Of a stretch of DNA of 64,000 nt, positions 46,534 to 57,120 are shown piece after piece (positions within the stretch are counted from its first letter, which is position 1; each line of letters starts with the position of its first letter). The notes below the pieces were generated by a model. That model did not search any database. It was not told where the DNA came from and saw only the letters and a list, made by a program, of their open reading frames with translations. The position numbers were made by a program, and so were the translations under genes. The stretch is from Anastrepha obliqua (taxonomy: Eukaryota; Arthropoda; Insecta; Diptera; Tephritidae), in NCBI RefSeq assembly GCF_027943255.1, contig NC_072896.1:65800501-65864500 (forward strand). Reading direction: 5' to 3'.

Positions 46534-46737
46534 TTAATGAAAAGTTTACTTGTGTATTTATTATTTGAGCACATTTGCATTTATTTCAATGCCGAGGTCC
46601 GTCAAATTGATATGTCTGCATTTTCACTCTGGTTCTTTAAAGGTATCCCTGGTCATAATTTACTGTGCGTATCCTTCAAAGTAAACAGCTTGTTAGCAAT
46701 CAACATTTTATTATCGTTGGCTATAAAAGAATCGTAA
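46534..46737 (+). CDS. Short secreted-type ORF, unidentified
   Basis: ATG at 46534 opens MKSLLVYLLFEHICIYFNAE, a plausible signal peptide (Lys then a hydrophobic core), followed by VRQIDMSAFSLWFFKGIPGH and more to a stop at 46735 (67 residues). Fifteen bases upstream is an acceptor-like TTCTTCCAG after a pyrimidine-containing tract. Inside the ORF AAAG then GTATCC could be a donor; pairing it with GTTGCAG at about 46754 would shorten the product to about 36 residues, ending right after FFK. AATAAA near 46793 could serve as polyadenylation signal. I recognise no homologue. Confidence 0.3.
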   Translation, partial: LMKSLLVYLLFEHICIYFNAEVRQIDMSAFSLWFFKGIPGHNLLCVSFKVNSLLAINILLSLAIKES

Positions 46738-46799
46738 CAATTGTTGCAGTTTGATGGTTGTATGCCTAGCGAAAGCTAACGAAGCCTGTCGCAATAAAT

Positions 46800-48723
46800 G
46801 TTTGTGGAGACACGTAAAACTTTATTTTTTCTTAAATTAAAATCACATAAATATGCGACAGCTACGACTTTTAGAAATGCATCAACAGACTTACAAATGT
46901 GTATCTACGTACATGTATACATCCATACGTACATAGAGGTACGTGGTAGTAATAGGGGCAAGAGTCTAGGATCAGTGATAAAAAGTGTCATAAAGGAGGC
47001 GATTCGAGTTGAGGTCTTTCATTGAAGTCACTTAAGTGGCTTAAAGTTGTAGCGGATTGGTATTAGGAGCTTGTAAATTTTTTTATCGTGTGATTTCTGT
47101 TGTTGTAAAATAGCTAGTTTAATTTGAAATGTACACTCGTTATTTTTGAACGCATTCTGAGTGGTGGTTTGGACTGGAGTACATCTTTACTGGACAAACA
47201 GATACAAGCACTAAAAACGCACATGGAAGAGATATCTTAAGCAGTTTCCTTCATTTAAGAAAACGATTTCTGAAGACTCCATATTTAACTTTCATCGCTT
47301 TTTTGCGTAAATGTTACACACTTTACAGCTAAAAATTTATATTTTTCTGCTATAACTTCTTAAATTTAGCTGTGATTCTGCTTCACAGTGGCAATAATTT
47401 ACGAAATTTATGTTTCAATCAATTGTCGCTGAGTGGTTGTACAAAAACCGTCCTTAATAGTATTCATAGGTAATATTTGCATACGAATCGAGCATTGCGA
47501 TTACGATTTGTTGCAAAAAAAATTGGAATCAACTTTTTTCTACGGGAATTGATTTAAGTGCTGACGATTCAGATATTAATGACAACTTCATGTCGATATC
47601 AGTGCCCTGATACTATCTAAAAACAAAAAATAAAAATTAAGCATAATATTAAACCATAGATGAGGCTATCGACCGAAGTTTTTATTATTGGTATTACTAT
47701 TATCATTTATTGAAATTCCCACCCACAGTTGTTTTTTCGGAATAATACATTCATCGGTCTCTACGTACGCCAAATTAATAATCGAATTTTGTTTTTGAAT
47801 AACTTCATGGAAATCGATTACGCGTTCCATTGCTTGTCTGTTTATATACTGCAGCTATCTAGTGTACAGTGTCATATATGATTGGCGTACCACGCCATTG
47901 CGAAAATTATATACCTTTCGATGGGGTGATTATTTTTGCGCCTTCTTGTACTTAAACGAGATATTTGCTCTCTTTTTTATTTGGGACCTTCCTCACTGTC
48001 CTGAATGTATCCTAAACCGTTCCTCTCATTAGTTTGTGAATTGCCTGCCACACGGCAATTTTCACTGTCGTTTTTGGTGCATTGACTGGCATGACAACTG
48101 AGAGTATTCGAAATGTTCTCAATCTTCATAGTGTCTTTATCTCTCTAATCAGTTTAATACAAATTAATTATTTTAAGTATATGTGTTGTAGTTAAATTTT
48201 TGATTGGTATATCAATAAACTGGCAAGGTTTTAATATTTGGTTATCAACATTTTTGGATAAGTAACTAACTTTGCACTTATACAAAAAAAATTATCAACT
48301 TATCACACAGTGAGTGCTTGTGCTATATTTTATTTCTCAAGAATTAGTCGAGAAACTTTCACTTATAAAGTTGGTGGAACACATAATTTGATAATTTCTC
48401 CTTAAATGTTAATGATAAATCTTTGGTGAAATATGTTCTCCGACTGCGCCAGTAGATTTGACCAACCAACCCCCTTGTCTATAACGCTTTCTGGCTCATA
48501 TAAAGAATATGCGGGTCGTTTTTCTTCAGGCTAATAATTTTATAGAAACGCTAGGTGTAACTTTTTTGCTTAGTTGTTGTGACACACTGTGTACTCAGTT
48601 GATGCCTGTGTACTACAACGAGCTGTAATATGTTCAGTTGATAATAACGGTAACGGTCTCATACACGTCCTCCAACTGTAGTCAAGAATTTTTACATAAT
48701 TCAGATCTTTCTGCAAAGCGTTA
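46800..48723. other. Gene-poor AT-rich stretch
   Basis: No supported gene or recognised repeat. Confidence 0.4.
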
Positions 48724-48891
48724 TTAATCCACTTTATCTTGAATAGCTTCTACCGTATCAAAGTATCCATAATATTGATATTGATTTGTGTATCCCCAGT
48801 AGAGCCTATTTTTTATCCAGCTATTATTTTCCTTTTCTAGTTGGTAAAACTTTTCTGCTCGAGGTAGGTTTTCATGTGGGTTGAGTGGGGT
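48724..48891 (-). CDS. Conserved-looking terminal exon, unidentified
   Basis: The minus frame reads YTPLNPHENLPRAEKFYQLE, then KENNSWIKNRLYWGYTNQYQ and YYGYFDTVEAIQDKVD before a stop at 48724. It is rich in Tyr, Asn, Gln and Trp, hydrophilic, and has the look of real coding sequence rather than a chance frame. There is no in-frame ATG. An AG at GACCGATAG just before the Tyr codon (intron end about 48892) could be a 3' splice site, making this a last exon of about 55 codons; the pyrimidine tract is weak. I cannot name the protein; a fragment of a pseudogene is also possible. Confidence 0.4.
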   Translation of the reverse strand, partial: TPLNPHENLPRAEKFYQLEKENNSWIKNRLYWGYTNQYQYYGYFDTVEAIQDKVD

Positions 48892-48906
48892 GTATCTATC
48901 GGTCAA

Positions 48907-49821
48907 TCATATTGCACCAAATAATTTGCTGTCTTGCCGTATGATAAAACATGAGTGAAGGTTTATATATCTGATTATTTTTTATTATTATTAATTACTG
49001 TATTCTTTTGCATCCAGGCTCGTAAAGGAACATCCGTAATCGGTTATATTTTACATATACTTACAGTTGCTTCATTTTGTATACCGATTTGGACGTTTCG
49101 TTTTATTCAAAGTAAATGCTCACAAGATGATAACAGTAGTACAAAAGACAAATTTTCGTTTTTTTTTTGCTTGCAGTTGCAGCTTTCTATTACAGCGTTC
49201 CAAACGGGATGCGAAAAGTACTACTAGCACTAAGCTCACAAGTCTGAGCAGGCGGCCAAAAATATTGTACACGTACAATTAAATTTCCTCCCTTTAGCAA
49301 AAATTGTTCAGTATTTCTGATTGTTGTTTAAAAGTTAGGTAACTCTCGTTACTCCCTGGAAATACGCAATTGATCAACAGTTGATATTTCAAACAGAACA
49401 TAAATAAGTAGTAAATAAAATAAGTGTAATTCGTTTTCGACCCAGCAACTATATTAGAAGTCCATTTTTTAAATTATCAAATTTCAATAACAGTTTACAC
49501 ACAATTATGTACACTTAGAAATGCTATTCTGCACTCTCAATGATTCCGTAAGAGGATTATATTCACCCACTGAGGGCAATGGCCAATAAAATGAACCAAA
49601 AACAAAGAAACACAAGAACAGTACCACAATGAAATTATCTATACATTTGTGAATTTACGTACACACATGACAATTTTCAAAAGTCATTAGCTCAGTAATA
49701 TTTTTTCCAACGCTCTGTCATCATTGGTAAAAAGAAGGCCAAAAAAATGAAATAAAGTTGAAAATTAAAGAACTTCAGGGTAGTTGTCGTTTTATTTGCT
49801 CAGAACCGTTTGTTATACCTA
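48907..49821. other. Non-coding, no feature seen
   Basis: AT-rich sequence. The ORFs at 48955-49282 have no domain or convincing splice frame. Confidence 0.35.
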
Positions 49822-49823
49822 TA

Positions 49824-50380
49824 TAGGGTTTTCCAATAACAGGTATTATTGGTGAATGGATTGCGCTATCGAGAGATGATTAACTATTTTTTATGGCCGA
49901 AATTGGATAGTATTGATCTGGACAACGTTTATTTTCAACAAGACGGCGTTATATGCCGCACAAGCAACAACACCATTGATCACTTACGGGAAAAGTTTCC
50001 GGACCGTATTATTTCTCGAAGAGGTGATCTCAAATGGCCACCGAGATTTTGTGATTTAACATCTTGTGACTGTTTTCCTTTGGGGCCACGTGAAAGAGAA
50101 GATCTACGCCAACAGCCCAGGGTCGATTCAAGACCTCAACGATAGAATTCGTGAGGCTATCGAGGACATAGGGCAGCCACTTTGCAATTCGGTTATGGAA
50201 AATTTCATGAAAAGGATATTGTCCTGTAATCGTGGTCGTGGTGCTCATTTGCCTGATTTTATTTTCCACTATTAACGACAAACCTTCCTCTTTAAAATGA
50301 AATAAACATCCAATCATTTATATTAAAAAATAGCACTTTTCTTTGAATATAAAAATAACACCTCTGTTTGGAAAACCCTA
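49824..50380 (+). mobile_element. DUF4817-type DDE transposon (copy C), 5' deleted
   Basis: A 557 bp element with inverted ends TAGGGTTTTCCAATAAC and its complement TTGGAAAACCCTA, flanked by TA at 49822-49823 and 50381-50382. The frame starts mid-protein: LVNGLRYREMINYFLWPKLD, VYFQQDGVICRTSNN (second Asp), HLREKFPDRIISRRGD and WPPRFCDLTSCDCFPLG (third Asp). A frameshift then leads into GHVKEKIYANSPGSIQDLND, MENFMKRILSCNRGRG and a stop. The DUF4817 domain and first Asp are deleted. The spacing from the QQDG Asp to the last Asp of CDLTSCD is 41 residues by count. Confidence 0.85.
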
Positions 50381-50382
50381 TA

Positions 50383-51930
50383 TTACACTGTATGTATGCG
50401 ATTTTTATGCGATATTTATTGGCTATCAATCCACTTCGTTCTTTTTGGCCACTTGTCAAACTTTTTTGAAGCAATTGGTTTCGTTGATCATAACGGTTTT
50501 TGCCATTACTTTTTGTCTGACCATCAATCAAAATGTGGCACTCAATGAAACTGAGATGATCTGGTGACATGTTTTTGTATAAGTGTTTGCTGAATTTGTG
50601 TAGTAAAATGCACAAACGAGCAAAAGTCCCTACAATAATCGAATGATCGAAACTAATACTTACTCATACGAGTATATGTGCAAATGCTTTCAATATTATT
50701 GCTTTGAATGTGAACTCGTGCAAAACGGCCATACGACTCTTTCTCTCACATTAAAAAAAAAAAATGTATATTTGAGACTGCATTAAATCATGCATTCACC
50801 AGAGTTTAATTTGTCATGAGAGAAAAACCCAAAATTCGTAATTATTTTTAAAGCGTGCGTGTGCCCTCGGCATTGAAAATTTATGTAAATATTTGACATC
50901 AATTACCAAGAAAATAAAAATAAAATAAATTTTTCAGATCGCTGATAATTCGGAAATAACTTAACATAGATCAAATTAATGCAGGAATGCAAAGTTGCCG
51001 TGCGGGAAGTGGAGTACCCGGTTTGTTGGATGTCAAGCGATATTCGTGATAGCGCCCAAGACTAAATAGCCAGCACGCTGCAGCTCGAATAATATTAAAA
51101 ATTATAGTAATTATTTATGGAATGCTAAGCAAATAAATCGAAAAAATATACATAATTGTTACATTTTATTTATTTATGATGGCTATTTACACCAAGTTTG
51201 ACTGTGATTAATAACTACACCCCTTTGCTTAATCACACATGGTGGGTTTATACATCAACTTTAATTAGTAAACTGTGAATAAAAATTACATCAAACATTG
51301 GAGTGAGCAGTATAGCCAGGAGTTTAATTTGGCAGCAAAATCCACAAGTTAGAGGAAGATACATCTTTCACACGTATACTCGTACAAATATTCCATCCAT
51401 TTTTTCACATTGGCATTGTGAATGCGATAAAAACTCCGCTGAAAAGTTCCATCAACATAGGTTAACATGTGATCGGGCAAATGACTCTCACTGTTCTTGC
51501 AGGGGTATTGGTAAGAAACTGACACTGATTAATTAACTGATTTATATGCCATAGCTTAAAATATGGGCAAAGGAATGCTTTTTTTGCATTTTATTGCGAA
51601 ACACTTTTCCCAGTAAGCTTTGTCGATAGGTGATTTAAACAGCATAACGAAAGCTCGACCTCTTTTTTAATGGATAAAGTCATTAGAAAAAAATTTTAAA
51701 AACCAACTAGATTTTTAGTCTTTATCAAGCTTGTACTTTATTTTGATTACAAAAATTTGAAATTCTGATAAATTTTTTTTTAATTTTTTTATTTAAGTTT
51801 GAAACTTCGATTTATTTAATTTTCGTAGAAGAATTAACTATACTTTCCTACAAAAATTATTAAAATTAAATAGAGATAAAATAAATGGCCAAATATTGTG
51901 TTAGCTTTTAAAAGGCACTGTATGTGTTAC
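50383..51930. other. Gene-poor AT-rich stretch
   Basis: No recognised repeat. The frame at 51303-51536 has a Cys-rich end (HCECDKN, HCSCRG) and a donor-like GTAAGA after it, but no homologue and no acceptor; I do not call it. Confidence 0.4.
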
Positions 51931-52074
51931 GGCGACCACCGTAGCTGAAGGTGTTGGTGCGTGCTTACCTCACAACAAACCAGTTGCTGTACGAAGTCAG
52001 CATAAACCTGTAGGACCCATGATTTGTGGAACAACAGCAAGTCGCACATCATAAAGAGAGGGAGATCTCGGGGG
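51931..52074 (+). mobile_element. SINE, old deleted copy
   Basis: Begins GGCGACCACCGTAGCTGAAG (head with degenerate box A), lacks the box B segment and the middle body, and resumes with a CCTGTAGGACCCATGATTTG block and GGAACAACAGCAAGTCGCAC. It lies directly upstream of a better copy in the same orientation. Confidence 0.65.
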
Positions 52075-52137
52075 CATGTGTGTAACTTCCATTTACACGT
52101 CATCGGGATTCCGGCAGCAAAATTTCACCCGCCCATT

Positions 52138-52448
52138 GGCGGCCCCCGTAGCCGAATGGGTTGGTGCGTGACTACCATTCGGAATTCACATTGAGAACGT
52201 TGGTTCGAATCTTGGCGAAACACCAAAATTAAGAAACACTTTTTTCTAGTAGCGGTCGCCCCTCGGCAGGCAATGGCAAACCTCCGAGTGTATTTCTGCT
52301 CCTCACAAAAATATTTGCCGTTCGGAGTCGGCTTGAAACTGTAGGTCCCTCCATTTGTGAAACAACATCAAGACGCGCGCCACAAATAGGATGAGGAGCT
52401 CGGCCAAACACCCAAAAAGAGTGTACTCGCCAATTATATTTATATATA
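52138..52448 (+). mobile_element. SINE, full-length reference copy with tRNA-like head
   Basis: The head GGCGGCCCCCGTAGCCGAAT contains box A (TAGCCGAATGG, 52149-52159); box B GGTTCGAATC is at 52202-52211. Spacing and sequence (AACGTTGGTTCGAATC) resemble a type II tRNA such as Ser or Leu. The body carries CGGTCGCCCCTCGGCAGGCA, GTTCGGAGTCGGCTTGAAAC, GTAGGTCCCTCCATTTGTG and GAGGAGCTCGGCCAAACACC. The tail GTACTCGCCAATTATA is followed by TA-rich sequence. Roughly 300 bp, no ORF, pol III promoter and a variable AT tail: the structure of a tRNA-derived SINE. Confidence 0.9.
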
Positions 52449-52884
52449 TTTCACATATATTCACACACTTTCTGATTTCCTCAAGATCGCTGAGACCCGG
52501 TTAACGATCTAATGTTGGTCATCCCTATAGATTTGTACATCGTGGAAACTGAAACCTGTTTTTCGCATGGGCACTATCGTATTATCTTCAGGAATTTAAG
52601 TCGGAATAATTAGAGGCATGCAAGAACCGTAAGAGGCAATTAAAGTATTTGAACTTTGCTTAGGAAGCGTCACACTGATGGTTATAAGGCTAAGGAACAA
52701 CTTACACTGTAGCTGCCGTTACCGAGACTACTTATGCTATTTGCATTTTTTGGGAAGCACACGAATTTCGCACTGAAAGAACTGCTCGTACATGAATCGA
52801 ACCATAAGTGATGACAGGCGGAAGATGTAATGTCTGAAAAGTGCGGTGGGTAGATAAGACCTCCCATATCTTACTTACTTACTT

Positions 52885-53300
52885 GGCTGGCAACTGCAAC
52901 CGATGGTCGATCTAGGCCGCTATTAAAGTGTTGCGCCAATTGGCTTTTGCATTGGACACATTGACGCCAGTTAGAAATACCAAGGACGGTTAGATCGTCG
53001 GACGTTCTTTTTTGCGAGTTCCACTAATGCATTTCGAAAAGATTACATTCTTTGCTCGAGCGTTATTTTCCATTCGCTCAACGTGACCTAGCCAGCGCAG
53101 CCCCTGAATTTTAATGCTCTTCACTATGTGGATGTCGGCGTGCAGCTCGTGGTTCCATCTTTTTTAATACACTCGTACCTCATTTTCATTCACGCAAACT
53201 AGACCATAGATCTTGCGAAGAATTTTTCTCTCGAAAGCTCCTAATAACCACCCATCGGTGTTCGTCAATACCCAAGACTCAGCGCCACTCAGTAAAACCT
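52885..53300 (-). pseudogene. RTE-like LINE, RT C-terminal fragment
   Basis: One nearly open minus frame reads AESWVLTNTDGWLLGAFERK, ILRKIYGLVCVNENEVRVY, a stop, RWNHELHADIHIVKSIKIQG, LRWLGHVERMENNARAKNVI and ISGTRKKERPTI. F-E-R-K-I-L-R-K-I, then N-H-E-L, I-K-I-x-x-L-R-W-L-G-H-V-x-R-M, is the standard tail of RTE-type RT proteins. It is better preserved than the copies at 20140 and 33252 but a different subfamily by sequence. Confidence 0.8.
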
Positions 53301-54032
53301 CCCATATCAGTGTTATATTCCGTTTCTATAAGACACACCAAGTTGGTCCTATCGAATGCAGAGAAAGACCCTGGGCCCACCGCTAGCGCTTGTCACAGCA
53401 GTCATATATGGAGAGAAAAGCTGTACATATAAGATTGTTATGTGCTTTAGAAATCCTTTTTACTGTTCCTTTTAAAAGACATAAGAGTCTCTCTTTTAAA
53501 GTCCTAATATATTTATGTAAATTGGTTCCATTCAGTCACTCTCTATATTCGAGTGTATGTTGGAGTCACAAATCGCGCGGTGACTGTTTGGATTAGTTCC
53601 TTGGAATGCATAAAAACTCATTAGTTGCGAACAGTCTTAAGTGTAAAATACTACACATCAAATACAAATGTACAACTACGTCCACATTTGTGAACCTGAC
53701 ACCAGCGTCTAGTGAAGCTAAACTACTATCGATTGGCCGTTATACAGCTGCCCATTAAATCCAATATAATCAACAAATGAGCTGCCAAGTAAATTAATCA
53801 CTACCGTCTATAGGCAGGCATAGGTAGAGTTGTAAATGCGGACAAGCGGTGAAATGACGAAAGAGTATCTTACAAGATCACACCAAAACAAACATAAATC
53901 ACTAAAACTTGTTAGCACCCGTCTATGAGTAAAGTGGCGCAGGTGGGGCAAGCATTGAGGTGACATTTAAAAAAACTAACTAATGGTACTCGTAGTGTTT
54001 TATGTGGTAACACAAGAAAATCTAATTTTCAG
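53301..54032. other. Unique non-coding stretch upstream of a candidate exon
   Basis: No recognised repeat. It ends with the acceptor-like TCTAATTTTCAG at 54021-54032. Confidence 0.4.
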
Positions 54033-54228
54033 ATTCGAAGAAGAAGTGGCTGTACTAAAAAACGAACTTGCCAAACAATTTCTACCACATTATCTGAATG
54101 CCACTGCCGTTGAAAGGGTATGCGCCAATAGTCAACAAGCATCACCAGTGCAAACGTGTAGTGAGAAATGCAAATTATGTCCAGAACAGACGCAGGCAAT
54201 TGAACAGTTGATTGTCGTCGGCTTGTGA
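54033..54228 (+). CDS. Candidate last exon, Cys-containing protein, unidentified
   Basis: A good acceptor (TCTAATTTTCAG) precedes a frame reading FEEEVAVLKNELAKQFLPHY, LNATAVERVCANSQQASPVQ, TCSEKCKLCPEQTQAIEQLI and VVGL, then a TGA stop. The start is a helical, charged segment. An NAT glycosylation motif and four Cys (C-x10-C-x3-C-x2-C) follow, suggesting an extracellular or secreted C-terminus. Codon use looks natural and the GC content is above the flanks. AATAAA follows at 54317. The frame is also open upstream to an ATG at 53983, but the splice reading seems more likely. No homologue recognised; upstream exons are not seen within the nearest kilobases. Confidence 0.45.
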
Positions 54229-54316
54229 AACGGGGCAACGGTAGGAGTGAAGAAAAAGAAGGAGAAAATATTGCCAGTAGTCTGTTGGTATAGATGGAAG
54301 CAGCATGTCTTAGTGC

Positions 54317-54322
54317 AATAAA
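54317..54322 (+). terminator. Polyadenylation signal for the candidate exon
   Basis: AATAAA 88 bases after the TGA, a normal distance for a fly 3' UTR. Such hexamers are frequent in AT-rich DNA, so it supports the exon only weakly. Confidence 0.3.
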
Positions 54323-54329
54323 TATGAAA

Positions 54330-55489
54330 TTCAGTTAACTGGCTCTGTAGCGTCTAAACACTTCTTTGCTACTTGCGGTTAGAGCAACGGAAGTGAAGCA
54401 GCCAAGGGAAAAGGGCTGCAATAGTGCGCGTAGAAAAGATTATTGGTCGTTGATCACTTTGATCATTTTGTAAAAATAAGCGCTAAGTAAGTGTAGTGGC
54501 TGATACATGTTGGTAAATATTTGTACAGATAGGCATTGCTACTACTGGCTGCCTGTCTCGCTGGCAAATGCTGACCAGTTGCGTAGCTTCCATTGCATCC
54601 GTTGCCGTTGTCGTTAACTGTCAATGACTGCTATGATTCTAATGAGGTGACTACACAGGTACGACTTTTTTAAAGCAATAAGAAAACGTTAAAAACGCAG
54701 ACACATGGAAAAAGAAAAAAAATGGTAACAAAAACCACACTGAAACAGTCGCAAACGGCAAGCAACTGCTTCATGTCTACCTTTCAAGCTTCACAGAGCC
54801 AAGGTTTGTCTTATTCCGCTGATAGTTGTGTGCCTCCGCCCCTTCAGTTACATTTTCTAAGAAACGTTGGTATGACTGAGTATTTGATAATGTTGTAACT
54901 TGTTGTTGTTGGTAAAACAACAGTTTTAAGTTTTCTGTTAGTCTTTTTTTTTTGTTTTTTGTTTTTTTTTGTTTTTTTTTTGTAAAGCATTACGCTGAGA
55001 TACCTTGCATTTGCTTGGTTTTTTCTCCTTCTGTTCAGCTGATATGTTTGCTAAGTATAAGGGTGCGCTTAGAATTATTCCACTGCGGAAGCCTGAACTA
55101 TGCACACGAAGGGCGTTAAATAACTGTGACACCATGACTTATTGACAAATTTTGGCAAACTTTGTGCAAATTAAAAAAATACAAATCAAAATTTCAAACT
55201 TTTCACATCACAATTTAGGGTATGTAGGGCTATATCCATCTATAATATTATCATATTCCTTTCAAAAATCGGTTATTATATATCTGCTAAAAAATCATGA
55301 AATCTGTTTCACACTACATCAAATCAAGAACTACTCAACCGATTGTGGCACGATTTTTTTGCTATAACTCTGGAATAGTCACTGTTGCTCTGCATTAATA
55401 CAATTTTGTCCTACGACTATTAAAATTCTGAAAAAAAAAAGAAATGCATACCTAAAGGGTAATCAGATGGGAAGTACTTTTTCCAATAA
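54330..55489. other. Non-coding, T-rich tract
   Basis: Includes a T-rich tract broken by single G at about 54942-54981. No gene or known repeat. Confidence 0.4.
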
Positions 55490-56190
55490 AAATAAATAAA
55501 TGCATAATTTTTTTCCGTATTTCATCATGAAATGACTTACGCCTCAACAACGTTTACAAATCGTACAATTGTATTACGAAAGTAGACGCTCTGTGGAAAG
55601 GGTTTATCGCGCGCTCAGGCCAACTTATGGTGTTCAGCGATGTAACCAATTTTTGGCTTCATTGCTACGTCAACCCGAATCCATTCAATAACAGGCATTA
55701 TATAAATTCAAAACAACTGTTTGGTGCTCTCTGTGGGCTGAAGAAATCATCGGCCCAAAGACAAGGCTGGCGCCCATGTTATAGTGAATGGTGGACGTTA
55801 TCGGGCCATGATAAATGCTTTTTTGATGGCGGAAATTAAAGCCCGAGCTACTTGGCATACATTCCGTGAAACAATGGATTTACTGCGTCATCGCTTTGGT
55901 GGTCAATTTATCCCTCATCTCGGACCAGTGGATTGGCCACCACGATCGTGTAATATCACACATTTGGGCTTTTATTTGTGGGGTATGCAAAGTCTAAATG
56001 CTCTGTATGCAAAGTCTAAATGCTCTGTAGATAAACCAGCTTCCATTGAGACATGACTAAAGTTATTCATGAGATATTGACCGAAGTCCTCTAGCGAGTC
56101 AATCCAAATTGGTGTATATGGATTACGACGCAGTTGTGGTCAACAATTGAGAGGGACTATTTTCATAATAAAGATAACGCAATCAATTTT
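55490..56190 (+). mobile_element. DUF4817-type DDE transposon (copy D), decayed
   Basis: The helix-turn-helix LTPQQRLQIVQLYYESRRSV with YRALRPTYGVQ lies at about 55541-55630, then VFSDVTNFWLHCYVN (first Asp; frame 55627-55839) and, after frame changes, WCSLWAEEIIGP. The frame 55784-56056 gives VNGGRYRAMINAFLMAEIK; the usual Q-Q-D-G-A-T is lost here (ARATWHTFRE), so the second Asp is missing. In PPRSCNITHLGFYLWG the third Asp is replaced. A 22 bp tandem duplication (55985-56028) also shifts the frame. The most decayed of the four copies; ends not resolved. Confidence 0.75.
55985..56028 (+). repeat. 22 bp tandem duplication
   Basis: ATGCAAAGTCTAAATGCTCT followed by GT is repeated twice head to tail without change, inside the copy D transposase. 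Its length is not a multiple of three, so it changes the frame. Confidence 0.9.
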
Positions 56191-56499
56191 AATTTTCGTT
56201 GGTTTATTTCAATTTAAAACCCGATACCTCTAAATTGATTAACCTTTACATAAAAAAGAAATAAATACCCTACTGTTAAGAATATGGCAGTGAGTCATTA
56301 TCGTGGTGGCTAATCTAAAATTTAATCTGAGACTTAATCTAATGTTTGATTGATTGGTTTTACACCACTAGGCTGGGGAGCCTATGGTTACGCCATATTT
56401 TGTATGTTCCCTTATATCTTTAGCTTTAATATGAACACCAATTTTTATCCATATCGTTTCCTGATATACCAGCATACTCTGGAACTCACATGATTTTTA

Positions 56500-56720
56500 T
56501 ATTGTTATTGTGACTTCCTCTTCAGTCGTGTATATCCCGGATTAGTCCTGAATTATTATCCGAGTTTTTAAGTGCGTCGATAGTCAATTTGGCACGTCTA
56601 TATGTAATATACATTTTTCTTATTGTTGGGGTAAATAGAACTGTTTTGTGAATTGCTGCCACTTCTGCTGTAAAAGCATTGCTCAGCACATTGGTACGGA
56701 ATTGACAATTATGGCGACAC
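56500..56720 (-). pseudogene. LINE RNase H fragment
   Basis: The minus strand reads VLSNAFTAEVAAIHKTVLFT (the Glu block TAEVAAI), then ALKNSDNNSGLIRDIHD, which follows the usual S-D-S block in I/Jockey-type RNase H domains. Short but in the right order. Confidence 0.55.
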
Positions 56721-56830
56721 CCTTATTGTTTCACCCTGCAAACGTTTTAGTAGTAACCGGTTGGAACCTATTGAAAAATTGGGATAATATTATGATTTAT
56801 AAAACTAAATTTACTTATCTATATTTAAAA

Positions 56831-57120
56831 TTAACGCTTACACCTTTTTTGGGTATTTGGCTGGGCTCCTCCTTCAACTTCTGGTATGCGTGTTGATGTT
56901 GTTTCAGATATACTACAATTGTAAGTTGACTCCGAACAGCAGATGGTTTTTTATGAGAAGATTTTTCATGACAGAAATACAATCAGAGGTTTGCCATTGC
57001 CTACAAGGGTCGACTGCTCTTTCTATTAATTCGCGATTGGTGCCCGTAGTTTCAAACCTGCGCACTTCCGAAGGTTAATCAATTAGTCACGCATCATCCC
57101 ATTCGGTTACGGTACCTTCA
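56831..57120 (-). mobile_element. SINE, diverged full-length copy
   Basis: All body blocks are recognisable in reverse: TTACACCTTTTTTGGGTATT, GGCTGGGCTCCTCCTTC, GACTCCGAACAGCAGATGG, AGAGGTTTGCCATTGCC. The head has a degenerate box B (complement of GTTTCAAACC) and a box A near 57100-57110 (CCATTCGGTTA). More diverged than the copies at 31444 and 52138. Confidence 0.8.

Noticed and set aside
51303..51536. Cys-containing plus-strand frame followed by a GTAAGA donor-like site
   Set aside because: No acceptor, no ATG context and no homologue; weaker than the exon at 54033.
52202..52211. Possible tRNA gene (GGTTCGAATC box B)
   Set aside because: The same head recurs in several copies joined to a common SINE body, and no clover-leaf closes; it is a SINE promoter, not a tRNA gene.
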